A program made the position numbers and the translations under genes. Source: Megalopta genalis (Eukaryota; Arthropoda; Insecta; Hymenoptera; Halictidae). Taken from it: a stretch of DNA of 64,000 nucleotides. The stretch spans positions 11,357,616-11,421,615 of the forward strand of contig NC_135015.1 of the NCBI RefSeq assembly GCF_051020955.1, read 5' to 3'. Position 1 is the first letter of the stretch; every line of letters begins with the position of its first letter. Shown one piece after another: positions 49,109 to 61,439 of the stretch. The notes beneath the pieces were generated by a model. The model saw only the letters and a list, made by a program, of their open reading frames with translations, did not search any database and was not told the DNA's origin.

Positions 49109-52100
49109 CGTTCTCCTGTTTACACGGGACGCGTTTTTCGATTTTTCGATTGTCGTGGTCAAGGAAACGCTCTTCCATATTCCGTACGCGATAGATTCAT
49201 TGAACCTGTGCTCGCCACACTGCTGTTCTATGCGGAAGGGCGAAACCGCCAATTACGGATCGATGCGGCGCAAGCGTGCCGGGCTTCCTGACGAGTCGCA
49301 GAAAATTTCGAAGTTCACTTTTTTTTTTAATACGATTCACAGAGGGAAGCCGATTAGATGCATTGGACGCGATAGTTGTCGTTATTAACCTGAATACGTC
49401 TATCGTCTGTCCGTCTCAATTTAGCCCCTACAAATTGACGCAATGGTAATGAAGTCGATGGGATGGGGAAATGATGAATTGCTAGATCGAATGAACGATT
49501 GCGAGATCGGACTAGATTGCAATGAAATGATTTTACGTTGTTTAGGATTAGGAAATATGGCGGAGTGCTTTTTTAAAAGCAGTGGAAATGTGTCGGGCTG
49601 ACACAATGGGTGGACGAGGGTTGATCGAGCGACATAAATAGCTGTGTCAGCAGAATAAACAGTTCGCAAAGTTATTTAATAGGTCGTGTACAGTAACAGT
49701 ATTTTAAACGTTCATTTTATTATTGTATAGCACTGTCGTCTTTTTTAATCAATGCAATTTTAAGCGAAAGATAACTTTGTGTTCATGCGATTTAATCTCT
49801 TTGCAAAGTTTTGAAAAATATACGAATGTACGATAATATGAACTACAATCAGTCAGTGAGAAAGAAGATTTGTGTAAATACGTAGAAGCGAAACTAGCTA
49901 ATTGCGTTACGTTGTGGTTCCGACTGAAAAAGTTTTCAGGGACGTTGAGGAAACGAACGTAACGGTTACCAGCCATCGTACGCAAACTAATCGTGAATTG
50001 AATAATGAAACGCTTCGACCGAGGAAATGTGATGTCCAGTACCATATTCGAACAGAATCAGAAATTACACGGGAACGTGTACGACAGAAATGACTATACT
50101 ACTTACAAGGGTGCACAGTCTCCTCCCTGTTAAACGTTGTGGATATCGAGAATCTATATATTTTTCAGTAAACGCTTTCGTCGATGACAAGGATCAACGT
50201 GAAATTTTATTTGTGTCATTCATTTATTTAATTTATTTATGTATGCGTTTGGAGCAAAAGAATAATCGAAAGTTCCATCCTCATTCTTCTGCTATTTGCA
50301 TAAGAGTCAAGTACAAGAAATATAAAAACATGTTATCATCTTATTAAGACGTCATTTCAGTGCAATAAGTAGTTTCCTTAACGATCGTGCGGCGAGTTTT
50401 GTGTCACTGTATGAATAGGCAACTAATTTTTTTTTGATATTTCAATGCACACCGTACATACGTGTACATATTTGTAAACACATTCTTTATCATATTTTCT
50501 TGCCTAGCACATTTATCGTTCACATGGCCACTGACGAAAAACATGCTTGCACGATAATCGTCAACTCGTTTCAGATTCACGTGACTGGAATTGTAATAGC
50601 GATTAGATTCTAAATTGAATCTTTCATATTAATTATTTCAACACTTGACTACCGGAAATCATTCGATATTCTACTACTGCGACCGTAATAGACAGGCGAA
50701 GAAGGATCGTCTAGTCTAATTAATTAAGACGTGACCGTTTATTCGTAAAGGCGTTTACGACCAAATACATTGCAAAGAGGTTTACGACTAAGTAGGTGCG
50801 TCATAAAGAGGTTTACGACTTGATGCATTGTAACGAGCTCCATTTGCATTAATACTGTTCGAGAATTGTGCTAAATATACCTCGAAATACATAATTGTAA
50901 AAACATTCCAACTTCCTGCTCATTTTCGTGACAAAGATTATACCTCGACAGAAAATGGATGTGTGTGATGAACGTTAAATAATAATCTCAAAAGAAACAA
51001 CCAAATTACTGAGAACCCGTGGAGTCTTTATTACTATTGATACATTTATTAGGTGAGCGTTATCTTTGTAAATATCTACAAACTATTCCACAGGCAACAT
51101 CATAAGTGACGTCCTATGATATCAATTATTGAATATAACAGTATTTTCTTTTAATTACTAAATTCCAGTTCGAGGCTTATAGAAACCATTTTGGGAAGAC
51201 CGAGGGCGGATCTCCGAATTCGCAATCGCGTCATTCGTGTGACACATGGTGCACACGCTAGTATGTTAGATGCACACGCGATGGATACAGGTTTGATCGA
51301 AGTGTACGAGCAGCTTTCAATTTATAATAAACACCAGAAATGCCGTTTAAAGCCTTTATAATCCCAAGGCTGCATTCTAATTTTAGTGTATCGCAACGGT
51401 GTGATGGGATGCCCGTTTGCGCCAACGCGACTCACGCCGCGACTGCAACGCGCCAAATCTATTAAAATTCAATTCTATAGACCCGGTAGTTTCCAAATTG
51501 ATCGAAGAGCAAGCACGGGCTCTGGATATTCTGTTTCACGAGCCGCGGATATACGGTTCGGTTCTCCGTTCCACTTTGTGGCCGGCGTGCAAATCGTTCT
51601 CACAGTTGCGCGCAGTGTTTGGCGCGGCGAAAAAATCATCGCTGTGTGAAAAAAAGTGTCGTACTATACGTGGGAACAAATGTTATCTCCCGATTCGTGC
51701 AACAGAGGTTATGTCAAAGTACGACGTACGGTTCAACGATCGTTCGCAGAGGAAAAGGCGACGGGTAAACGGCGCGGCGTCCTCCGATTCGCACATTGTT
51801 CGTGACCCTTGACCAAAATCTTATCGGTTTCCCGATTTCGCAACTCGAATGTTCGTCGTTAGAGATCGCGGGGCTCTAAAAATGTTAGTGCCGTTCATTT
51901 CTCAGGAAAAGCTGTTAATTTTCATACCGCGAACGTATAACGTTATGTAAACGGATACTAGCAGAAACAGCAAACATCTGAGTTTGTTGCTAAGTCTCGT
52001 GCGCTACGTTCGCAGGAAGTTTCGTAACCGGTGCTACTTCGGCTTACAATTTGATATTTTTTTTTTGCTTCTTGCCGCGGGCAATCTATTTGTTTCGTTT

Positions 52101-53624
52101 CTTTGTTTCGATCATTTCTTATTCCAGTTTATGCGCGTTCAATTCAATTCGACCAGATGTTCTCTAATCTGATTTATATGCTGATAATTTGGCTGTGGTC
52201 TGCTCGTGCAAAACTCGCGATTTTAAATACGAATTTACAGACACGTAGATTTATATCATTCAATTTTACGAGTTACCACAGTTTATAGGTGCGAGGATGT
52301 TAGAAATTTATAAACGACCGTAACTTAAATTAGACTTGTAATTGGAATATTTCATCCGGATCGACGCTGCCGGAATTCTGAATGTTGGGCGTATTAAACG
52401 ATTTACGGTTGACCTACATACGATGTTCTTGAATTTCCCATGATAGGTATCCCTCAAGTATGATACAGAAGTTAGATTAGTTTTCTGTTCCGTACGAAAG
52501 CGTGTATCTAGCTTGCCATGAGTCAGAGTATGATTTCAGACCGATGGTTTCGAAGCATTCCAAGATTCTTATTTGTATGTAAATTGAATTTACAAGTACA
52601 ATTGTTAACGAATTAAAATATACAGATAACGGTTTGTAAATTGATGATACGTAGCTACTGTTCGAAGGTATATGAATATGTACATGAGGTTTATCTTTTT
52701 ATGCTAAGTGTCCACTTTAGATACATGTATCGATACAACACCGAGATTGACTAATTATGCTACGCGCAATAGTTGGCACTCTTTAAACGATATTTAAAAT
52801 AGATTGGCAACGTGTTTCTTGTTTGTATTGGGACACACCGCGGGTCTCAATTTCAATTATACACAGTGAAAGACACATCGAAAAGAATTTATTTTTCTAC
52901 GTCGTTAATCGTACAATTGATATTCATATAATCGTTTGTTAGAGATCAAATGGTAAAAAACATGTAGGATCCAAAATTGATTGCAGCACAACTAAATTAA
53001 ACATTTGCTATTTTAGCAATTAACAGTACGATGGAACTTGATGTGAAATTGTGAACGCGAATCCTGTTTTTCGGATATCCACAATTTAGTATAATAATTC
53101 AATAGCTACGCTCATCTCGAGACTGAAAAATGAATAGCGAGGTACGTACTTCCGAAATATTTCTTAAGGTGTTTAACAGGGATGTATACATTTACAAACA
53201 TTCGATGCAGATTTCGAACATAATCTATTATAAATGTGGATGTTAATCATTTCTTTTAAAAGTAAATAAAATTCAATCTTTCCTTTCAAATAACCTCGAC
53301 AGTTACATAGACAGACAATGAATATTTTCTTTCTTGTGTAGATTAATGACAAACAAGTGCTAATCGACGTAGCTGTGAAAGAGATCTTACAATTAGTGCA
53401 AGCAGTTAACAATAGCACTAGAACCTCCAACGTGATCAATGTTTTACAGCAATGACAAACTTCGTACAACTTGTTACAATATATGCTCCAATAAAATTCG
53501 TCAAAAAATAGAATAAAAACGCAGTGCTTGCAAAATTGAATTGTTCTGTTCTATCAAGGTCTAGAAATAACAGTAAATGAAGACACGCAAAAAAAAATAT
53601 TGTTTCGTTCTATCAGGGATATTA
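49109..53624. other. gene-less stretch
   Basis: The 5' flank of the GT49 gene is followed by mixed DNA. A GC-rich patch at 51,400-51,800 gives a 131-codon frame with no recognisable motif. Three copies of an AAGAGGTTTACGACT-like unit lie at about 50,748-50,822. Confidence 0.5.
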
Positions 53625-53839
53625 TTAACACTAAATCTACCGCGGTCAAAGTGACCGCTTTCTTATTTTGCAATTCTGCAAAGTTCCGAGACTCTTTCGT
53701 GGGAAACGCTTGAATAAGTTATATTATTGGAGGAAGTTTTATAATAAAAACTTTACAAATTCTAAATAAATTCGGTCTTCTCACTTTTGTGAAACAGTAC
53801 ATGCCAGTTAGTATTACTGCTTGGTAGGTTTAGTGTTAA
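53625..53839. mobile_element. TTAA-flanked MITE, second family
   Basis: A 215-bp unit that begins TTAACACTAAATCTACC and ends GGTAGGTTTAGTGTTAA, an inverted repeat with one mismatch. TTAA at both ends suggests piggyBac-type mobilisation. It has no coding capacity. A decayed relative seems to lie at about 5599-5786. Confidence 0.8.
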
Positions 53840-55749
53840 CGACGAAGAAATGCTAATCAATCCAATTATGAAATAAATAACAGGTGTGAGTGGTTAAAGG
53901 TTAAATAATAAGTAGAGAAGTCTAAATTGAGTGTCGGGCTGACGAACGCAGGAGGTTTCAGAAATAATCGAAATCGGGGGTGGCTCGGTGTTCCCAAGAA
54001 AAGTTACCATACATGATTGTATTGTAATTTGTAGTTGAAGTCAACTTGACCGTCGTCGATGGACGTACCTCTTTTCCCAGCGCCACCAAGCCTCAAGGGT
54101 GCACCGTCGCCCCTTAGTGACGTGGTAGATGTTGCGAAGTTGACACGTGTTCCGTTGGCCACGCTCACGTGTCCTCGTGGGCGACATGTGCCGAAAGGAC
54201 GTAGGGTTACCAGGGTTCGCAGGATACAACGTTCAACTCGTAATAACCTGGTTCACCCCAAGCCGAAGGACCAATTCCGTCGCCGCGTCACCGAATTTCG
54301 TATCACGATGACGGAACGGCAACGGAACGATGACGACGATAACGATGTTGTTTGCGTGATCGGTATGAGCATCGATTTCTGTTCAATCACCTGTTACTTG
54401 ACACTAGAAGTACCGAAATTAAGGTTTTCAGTGATTTCACTGCGCCATTTGTCTGGTTTTAGAACCGTTTTGGAGACAGTAATGTACGCGGAGACAAATG
54501 AATGTTTTAGTAGCAGGTGGTAGTTTCAGTAGCAAAATAAAAAAATCAGTTATTCTTACCCATCTGGTGGATCTAGTATCCAGTACGCAAAGTCTTGTGT
54601 ACGAGACGTGTCCAGAAAAGTCAGCTCCAATTGTATAAAAGGAATACAATATTTGCTTTTATTCCCCTATTTTTGAGGCACTTGTCGCAGCGACGTACCT
54701 CTGCGTTGTGGAATAGAATAAACTTCGAATTTGACTAAAATCTTAAGAGAATTTTAAGAAATGAGGAGAAAGTGGCGAAATTATGAATCTCCTGTTAATC
54801 GACTGTCTCTGGTTAAAATTTCTGACCCATCTTCTTACCATTGAATCAATCACCTTATGTCAAACATGGATGAGTCATTTTGACCGCAAGCTCCACTATA
54901 CTACTCCATACATATTGCTACACATACATGGACAGCCTCGCATAGAGCACAGAAGAAACAATGTCATATCGTTTCTCGTGTCGCGTGACCTGCCTGAGAG
55001 GCGAGCTATGGGTCAGATTTGGCCCACGGACCGCGACTCGTTCATGCCTGACTTACGCCATTTTCACCAAAACTAACAATTCCTTTTTACATTGAGGAAA
55101 TAGATGATCGTACGGAGAGCCGTTTAACAGCCAGTGAGTCGCTTGATTTTTTCTAACAGGTTAAACATAGAAAATGATACATCAGCACGATCTGATTGTT
55201 TCTAAATAGAGTATGTGGCTTGCCAATGGACTTGCTTGCTCTGTAGAGCAGATTTTCTTTCAAGGATCAGGAAAGAAAATGACAGCAAGTGACAGTAAAT
55301 AAATAGTAAATAGAAAATAGAGAAATAATAACAATAGAAAATGATAACGGTAGTGAGTATTGATAAAATGTACGTAGCTTGGAAATCGATATGATCGAGA
55401 CTACGTTTACCACTTTTGAAACATAGCTGCGCATGCATAAAGTAATAGCTAGCGCGTATAGTAGCTCGAGACTTTAGTCGATAACGCAATTACAATGATT
55501 GAAAAAAGAAAACATGAGTAAAACAACGAACACAGTACTAGCAATATCCTAATTGAAAACCTTTCTTAATCTTCTTTTCATTAGGATATATTTCAATATC
55601 AAAGAAGCAATGCCGAGGATAAGAGTACTTCTTTGAATATCTAATATTGTTCTGTGTTTACTTATGGGGCAAACAGAATATTCCTAATTAAAGAAAGAAT
55701 GACAGATTCTCCTCCATGGTAGGTTAATAATTTAATTTGTTGCTTCTAG
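53840..55749. other. stretch upstream of the potassium-channel exons, with a possible first exon
   Basis: The GC-rich part at 54,050-54,340 carries an open frame from an ATG at 54059. A donor-like GTAGGG at 54201 would leave one base, which fits the phase needed at 55750. This makes 54059-54200 a candidate first coding exon of the potassium-channel gene, without further support. The remainder holds nothing recognised. Confidence 0.35.
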
Positions 55750-58700
55750 ATTCGCCGACGACAGTTTCGGAAGAACTCTCGTCGCAGCATAAATCATCAG
55801 TAGAATTTAAGAAATCAGTATCATCGATAGCCGTTCAAACTATAGTTGGTCTACCATTACGATTGCGGGCGTTCCCGTCCGTCAAGGACATTGTTGAAGA
55901 AGACTCGAGGAATCCAACGAAAAAATCTTTAAAAATATGGAAGCACATTAGATTTTTAGGAAGATTGTCGCTCTCTTTGTTCGGTAAACACCAGCTTTTT
56001 AATCCTTTCGTCCATTGAATTAGCAATTATAGCACCTTCTGTTAAATACAATTTGCTATAGGGTTGACCTGGCTGCTCTCCATTTGGGCTGTCGTGGGTG
56101 CAGCTGCCTTTTGCGCGATCGAAGGGCCACGGGAGCGTGAACAAGTTATCAAATTAAAGAATATGCAAAGAGAAATAGCAGTTGGTTTAGCAACAGAGCT
56201 GAGACAGCTGCGTACCGAGAATGAAGAGGACCTAGAACCCCTTTGGGCCAGTAGAATAAATCAGTACGTACTGAAACACGAAAAGGTCCTACTGATGGCT
56301 GTTAACGCCGGATATGGCGAAAATGGAAATAGCGGGCAACTTTGGACGTTTCCTGGCTGTATACTTTTTTCTATCTCACTCCTTACTACTTTGGGTAATC
56401 AACTTCTATCCCTTCCATATCGCGAATAACTCGACAAATATTCATTTAATTTCATTAATCTATAGGTTTCGGTGCCCCAGTTCCACGTACTACATCTGGC
56501 CGAACAATAACTGTTATTTTCGCGGCAATCGGAACACCTGCACATTTCCTCTTAGTCATGAATATTGGTCTTATACTAGCATTACGATTGCAAAGATATG
56601 CCATATCTAGAGAGAAGGCAAGATACGATGAAGAAGAGCTGAAATATTTGTTGCCGGTACCAAGATGGGTTAAAATATTCCCTTTCGTTTGCATAGGTAA
56701 TTATTTTATCGTACCATCAAATTTATGGTTTAGACACGTTTATTAATTAAGGATTACCAAACACGGTGTGCACAAAGAAGTTCTATTTGTAAAGATATTT
56801 GCAACTTTGGGTGGAGAACGAAAATATCTCGTTCGAATGTGACATTTGATAATTCCTGCTACAATACTATGGTGTAACGTACCATTGTATACCATTAGGT
56901 CACGTGTGTCATAAATCTAAATGTAAGTCGCAGTTACGAGTTCGACAGTTTCAAAAGTCGCAGTTATCAGTTGATCAGAGAACGCCCACCAACAACGAGC
57001 ACCGTTAAACGAAAAATAATTTGAACAATGATATTTCTTCCCTTTTCGCTTAAACATATAAGAAACTAAAAACAAATTAGATTGTGTTTACGTTTGCAAA
57101 GTTTGCAAAGGTTTTTAACGACTGCGAAAAAATGAGCGATGTTTTATTTATAACTAAACACGCAGTAAAGAACGACTCTTTTTGTTAACATTATAGTAAA
57201 ATTTTTTACGTTCAAATCGCCCGACAAGCACAAACATCCGGATGCCGTCAAATATGAGAACCTTGATCGTTACGCAACATAGTCGACCTAGAAATGTATA
57301 GGAAGGTTGATGGATTCGTAATCCGCATACACTCCATGATGATTTCGTACGATACGGTCTTTACTACTAGACTCACAAAATACGATCAATATCTTAGTCT
57401 AGGAAACATACATGACCACTGCTTCAAATTATACAGTTATTTTTGTCGCGGAATATACATATCTGCAGACAACTCCTATCACAACAAGTTTAATAATACA
57501 TACTATTTATACTGACCCGAACTGGTAGAAACACTTTTAAGAATGGACTTATATTGTAAACATTGAATTGATGTTATCGCAGAGAGTCCAAAGTACCAAA
57601 GTATGAAATGTAGAGAAAAACTGCTACGTACAATCCACGAGTAGTCCACGGTATAGGCAGAGAATAAGGAACTGTTGCAGTATTAATTCACTGCTTTATA
57701 AGTTCAACCCTAGACCATGTGGTCTAAGATTCTAACAGCTGAATTTGTCTCCGCCGTTTGACTATAGCTGAAAGATACGTTTCTTCGTTTAACTTCCTAG
57801 AATAGGTGGAGAGTAAAAAGAACCTTAGTCGAATTATTCGGAAGAAAAAATACAAAACCATCTTCTTGACTCTCACTCTCCCTAATATCTTCAACGTTTT
57901 TCTCGATCTATGCACTATTATCATCTCAATAGTCTCCCACAGAGTATAATCTCCGAACTCTTTCGAATCAATTACTTCGGCCAGATCTCCATCCACGTTT
58001 CGTAAGAAAGGTCAACGCAATCTTTAATATCATAATCGATATAAAACTAAACAGCTTCAACGCAGAATCTCGACTCTGCAGTAGTTGGTAATGGAACATT
58101 CTTTTGTTCGTTCAATCGTGTAGGTAGATAGCATCTACATGTCGCATATGCGACGTCACGATTGACGGTAGAATGAAAAACATTAAACGCGGCATCCCCT
58201 AAAAGCTCGGATGGTAACTCGTGTGCCCTGTAGTCATCGACGATCAGGAGAACATCACCGCCCAGTCCAGTCATCGACTGATGCTCTCGGACCGATGCTT
58301 TAAAATCATTTTCGCACTGCACCCGCTAACATTATTTTGTCTATCCGAACATTTTTCTAGGACTTATATGTAACGGATAGTCGATCGCTGCAGTGTTTCA
58401 ATGTTTTTGGACATGGATATTTTTAGACAAAGATGTTTCGTTTTTCTACAATTTATAATAATTGTCAAGCTGAGAATAAATTTGTCAATTATTATTGTAT
58501 TTTCTGTTTCATCGTGAACTGACGAATTTCATGTCGATTTCTAAAATAGTTAGTATTTGTTACAAAATGGCAAACCTCCTACATAAGGGATAATTTTATT
58601 TGGCATTTTTTTAAAATCCTGAGTAGCGTACAGCGGTGCCAATACGAATCACTTGCCTTTCTCCGTGTCTCGTCTTCACGTGCCCATCAGGCAATCCTTC

Positions 58701-59801
58701 GCTTCTCCCCACCTTTCTCGCCGAGACTACCTGGCCGGACTACCGGGTGGTTGTAGTTCTTTTCTACTACGCGATGCGGTTCCTAAAACGCACCACATCA
58801 CGCCTTACGTAGAGAATCAGTTCTGTACGGGTACCCGTTGCAGTCCCAGCGAGAAGAGTGGAAAAAGCGATGGGCCGCCTGACGGCCCACATATAAGTGA
58901 GACAGGGAAGGCAAAGTGTCGAAAATTAACGGGACACCGTCCTATTAGAACGCCCACCCTCCAGGCTTCTTATTAGACTGCTTAGAATCAGTGACGCTAT
59001 GCTATTCCCTGCCAGGAAGGGAAAGTGGGAGAAACGAAGAGCCAATCGGCGGGCACATGTTGGCGAGATGAGGAACAGTAGGACGCCTGGCGGGACGCAC
59101 ACTTGAGTACAAGTGTTTCCATTTGCCGGCGTTATAGGAGCGCCCCTCGCGTCCGCACTATCCCCTGAATACAGTAATGGGTCCTACTCTTGCACCTGAA
59201 TCATACGTTTTTGAATTCTCTTCCAGCAAATTCTTACATATTTGCTGGATAATGGATTTTTTAGATAACTAAAAGTTCCTCCGTTGATACGCTTCCGTTT
59301 TACTTTTGAATGATCTTCAAATCGTCATTGATAAATAGCTCAATGTTATTTTCCGTTTGATTAATGTACTCGCCTTTTATCGGTGTGTATATAGCTTACA
59401 TCATTTTAACATCACATTGATTCATGTGATATACATATATGTATGTGTAACTGTGTATAGTAGAAATACACATATGTAAAACCCATAAACAGTGGCTCGT
59501 AAGAAAAGTCGTGCACTTAAATTTACTCCATATTTGTTTTCCAGCCACTTACTACCTAATGGGAATTCTATGCTTTGGAGTGGCTCGATCTAGGCCATTT
59601 GCAGCAAGTATTCTCTTCCCTCTAGATTTTACTGCCGCTGGTGGTTTATCAACAATACTCGGTTACGTACGAATATTGTACGGACTTTATCTAGAAGGTG
59701 CAGTTACTATTATTGCTGTTGCACTAGCTGTGCTGCGTGTATCAGCTACACAAAACTTGACTCATATCGGTTTGAAATATGGTCTACTGATTGAAGCTTA
59801 A
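55750..59801 (+). CDS. two-pore-domain (K2P) potassium channel-like protein, 5' end incomplete
   Basis: Exons 55750-55983, 56062-56394, 56466-56696 and 59545-59801, all in phase. The exon at 55750 has no ATG in frame, so the start lies upstream. About 351 residues are visible. The first membrane helix (GLTWLLSIWAVVGAAAFCAIEGP) ends in the EGPRE motif usual for K2P channels. After an extracellular cap-like helical region comes the first pore: QLWTFPGCILFSISLLTTLGFG. TTLGFG is a normal potassium filter. The second helix (VIFAAIGTPAHFLLVMNIG) fits. The last exon has two helices with a region in the place of pore 2 (GGLSTILGYVRILYGLY) that lacks the GFG/GYG filter. A canonical K2P has two filters, so function as a normal leak channel is uncertain. 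The stop is followed within 30 bases by AATAAA (59829-59834). Intron 4 is 2.8 kb. Confidence 0.75.
56697..59544 (+). other. 2.8-kb intron of the K2P-like gene with a GC-rich island
   Basis: Mostly AT-rich. An island of markedly higher GC spans about 58,630-59,190 and holds several short hairpins (for example GGGCCGCCTGACGGCCC and TCCCTGCCAGGAAGGGA). No coding exon is recognised in it. Confidence 0.5.
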
Positions 59802-61067
59802 ATAGACACTTATTATAATTTCTTTCAAAATAAACAAAAATAACTTCAATTCAATTCTATATACTTTTATAGAATGGATTCGTATCTTTGAATGAATGTT
59901 TCGTAATTTTGAATACTTGTTAATATACCATACAGATTTGAAAAATTAAAAAAAATGTTTGTACAGACCATCTTTTAAATTTATTATTTCACTTACTATA
60001 AAAAGACAGTAATATTTTTCATTATTTTAATTATTTTTGTATACAAATTTTGTATATTTATCTTATATTTAAATAAGAAATTAATTAAAATAACGAAGAA
60101 CCTAATTATAGCAAATTCAAACTTTTCTTTCAAGTCATTACTATTGTTTAGTTTAAATTGTATCTAGTTAAAAATGTTCTACTTTTTAAATATATCATTT
60201 GTTATAGAAAAATAAAACAAAACAATTGAACTAAAATCTGTTGTTAAAGTTCATAGATAAGCCTTGATAGAAATTTGATTATAGTAAGTTAACATAATAA
60301 TAAAAAATAGTAAATTCTAATACATCCTTAATTATTATGTCATACAATGTTTTTAAACCATAAAATTTACTGTTTTTCATTATTAAAATTTGTAATTCTT
60401 CAAACACTAAGTAGAACAGAATATATAAACAAGTATAGACAGTATACTAACGTATGCAACATTTAAGATAGTTTTATTATAATTCCATTTTTATATCAAA
60501 ATAAAATTTTCAACTTTCGAGATCTTGTTAACATGAAAACTGCAGGAAAGTTAATAACAAAAATCTTCGGAAATATAACTTTAGCAATAATTGCCTACAT
60601 ATGTACACATAAAAATGGTCAGTTCATTAATAAAGTGCTTGTATTTTATCGAATTATGTATTATCTATTTACAAACAACGACATATGTATATATGTTACT
60701 AAGAATTATTATACATATATATTTGTTTTGGTTTAATTACACAGTAAAGTACGTAATAGTTCCACATAATTTGTAAGAAAGCAATTTCCGAGACTAATTA
60801 CGTAAATGTTTTGATGACCATATTATTTGTCTTCCTATCAATATAATTATTTGGTAAGTTGTATTATTAATAGATTCATATATATATATAAATCAACTAT
60901 ACAGTAACACTACCAGTGAACAGCATTTCCTAATACTACCAAATTAAAGTCATTTTTTTTAAATTCATCGATAATTTTAGCACAATTATGTTTACGAACT
61001 TATGATTTTATTTATTTCACGACTTAAGTAAACGAATGTTTGTCTAACAATTGAGAAATCTAATTGA
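59802..61067. other. AT-rich gap between convergent genes
   Basis: Separates the end of the K2P-like gene (plus) and of the Tid1 gene (minus). AT-rich with no gene seen. Confidence 0.6.
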
Positions 61068-61267
61068 TTAAGATACTCCTTGTCTTCGTTTTTCATTGAC
61101 ATCTTTTTTTGAAGCACTGCTTTTTTTTGTGGTATCATTTAGAGTTTCATCTCCTGGACCTTTGGGTTCATAAGACGTGGACTCTTTGTCAGAATTATTT
61201 GCATGATCTAATGCTATTCGTATAGATTCAACTAAATTCAGCGGGCCAATATAACTTTGTTTTGTAC
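61068..61267 (-). CDS. alternative last coding exon of the Tid1 gene
   Basis: Acceptor TTATAG then GT ACA AAA continues in frame from the one-base overhang left at 61958. It encodes about 66 residues (TKQSYIGPLNLVESIRIALD... ending NEKRRQGVS) and a stop. It would be used when the exon at 61440-61549 is skipped. The longer tail with a basic KRR end resembles the way mammalian Tid1 forms differ in their C-termini. Confidence 0.75.
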
Positions 61268-61439
61268 CTATAATTAAAAAAAAAATTTATTTTATTCGAA
61301 GAGTAAACACGAAGATGAATGTAATGATTTTTCTATTTAAAACGATACAGAAAACTATAAAAGATAAAAGAAAAAAATATGATAAAATATTTTAAGTTAA
61401 AAATATCCTATCACATCTACTCACCATTTCATATTTCAA

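Noticed and set aside
49109..49252. Upstream in-frame start for the glucuronyltransferase (ATG at 49252)
   Set aside because: It would put 48 residues before the membrane anchor. The ATG at 49108 gives the short cytosolic tail typical of Golgi type II enzymes.
51417..51812. 131-codon plus-strand frame
   Set aside because: A second frame overlaps it, the composition is GC-biased, and no family resemblance or splice context is visible.
55699..55718. ATG at 55699 followed by a GTAGGT donor as first exon of the K2P-like gene
   Set aside because: It leaves two bases, which forms a stop with the next exon and shifts its frame.
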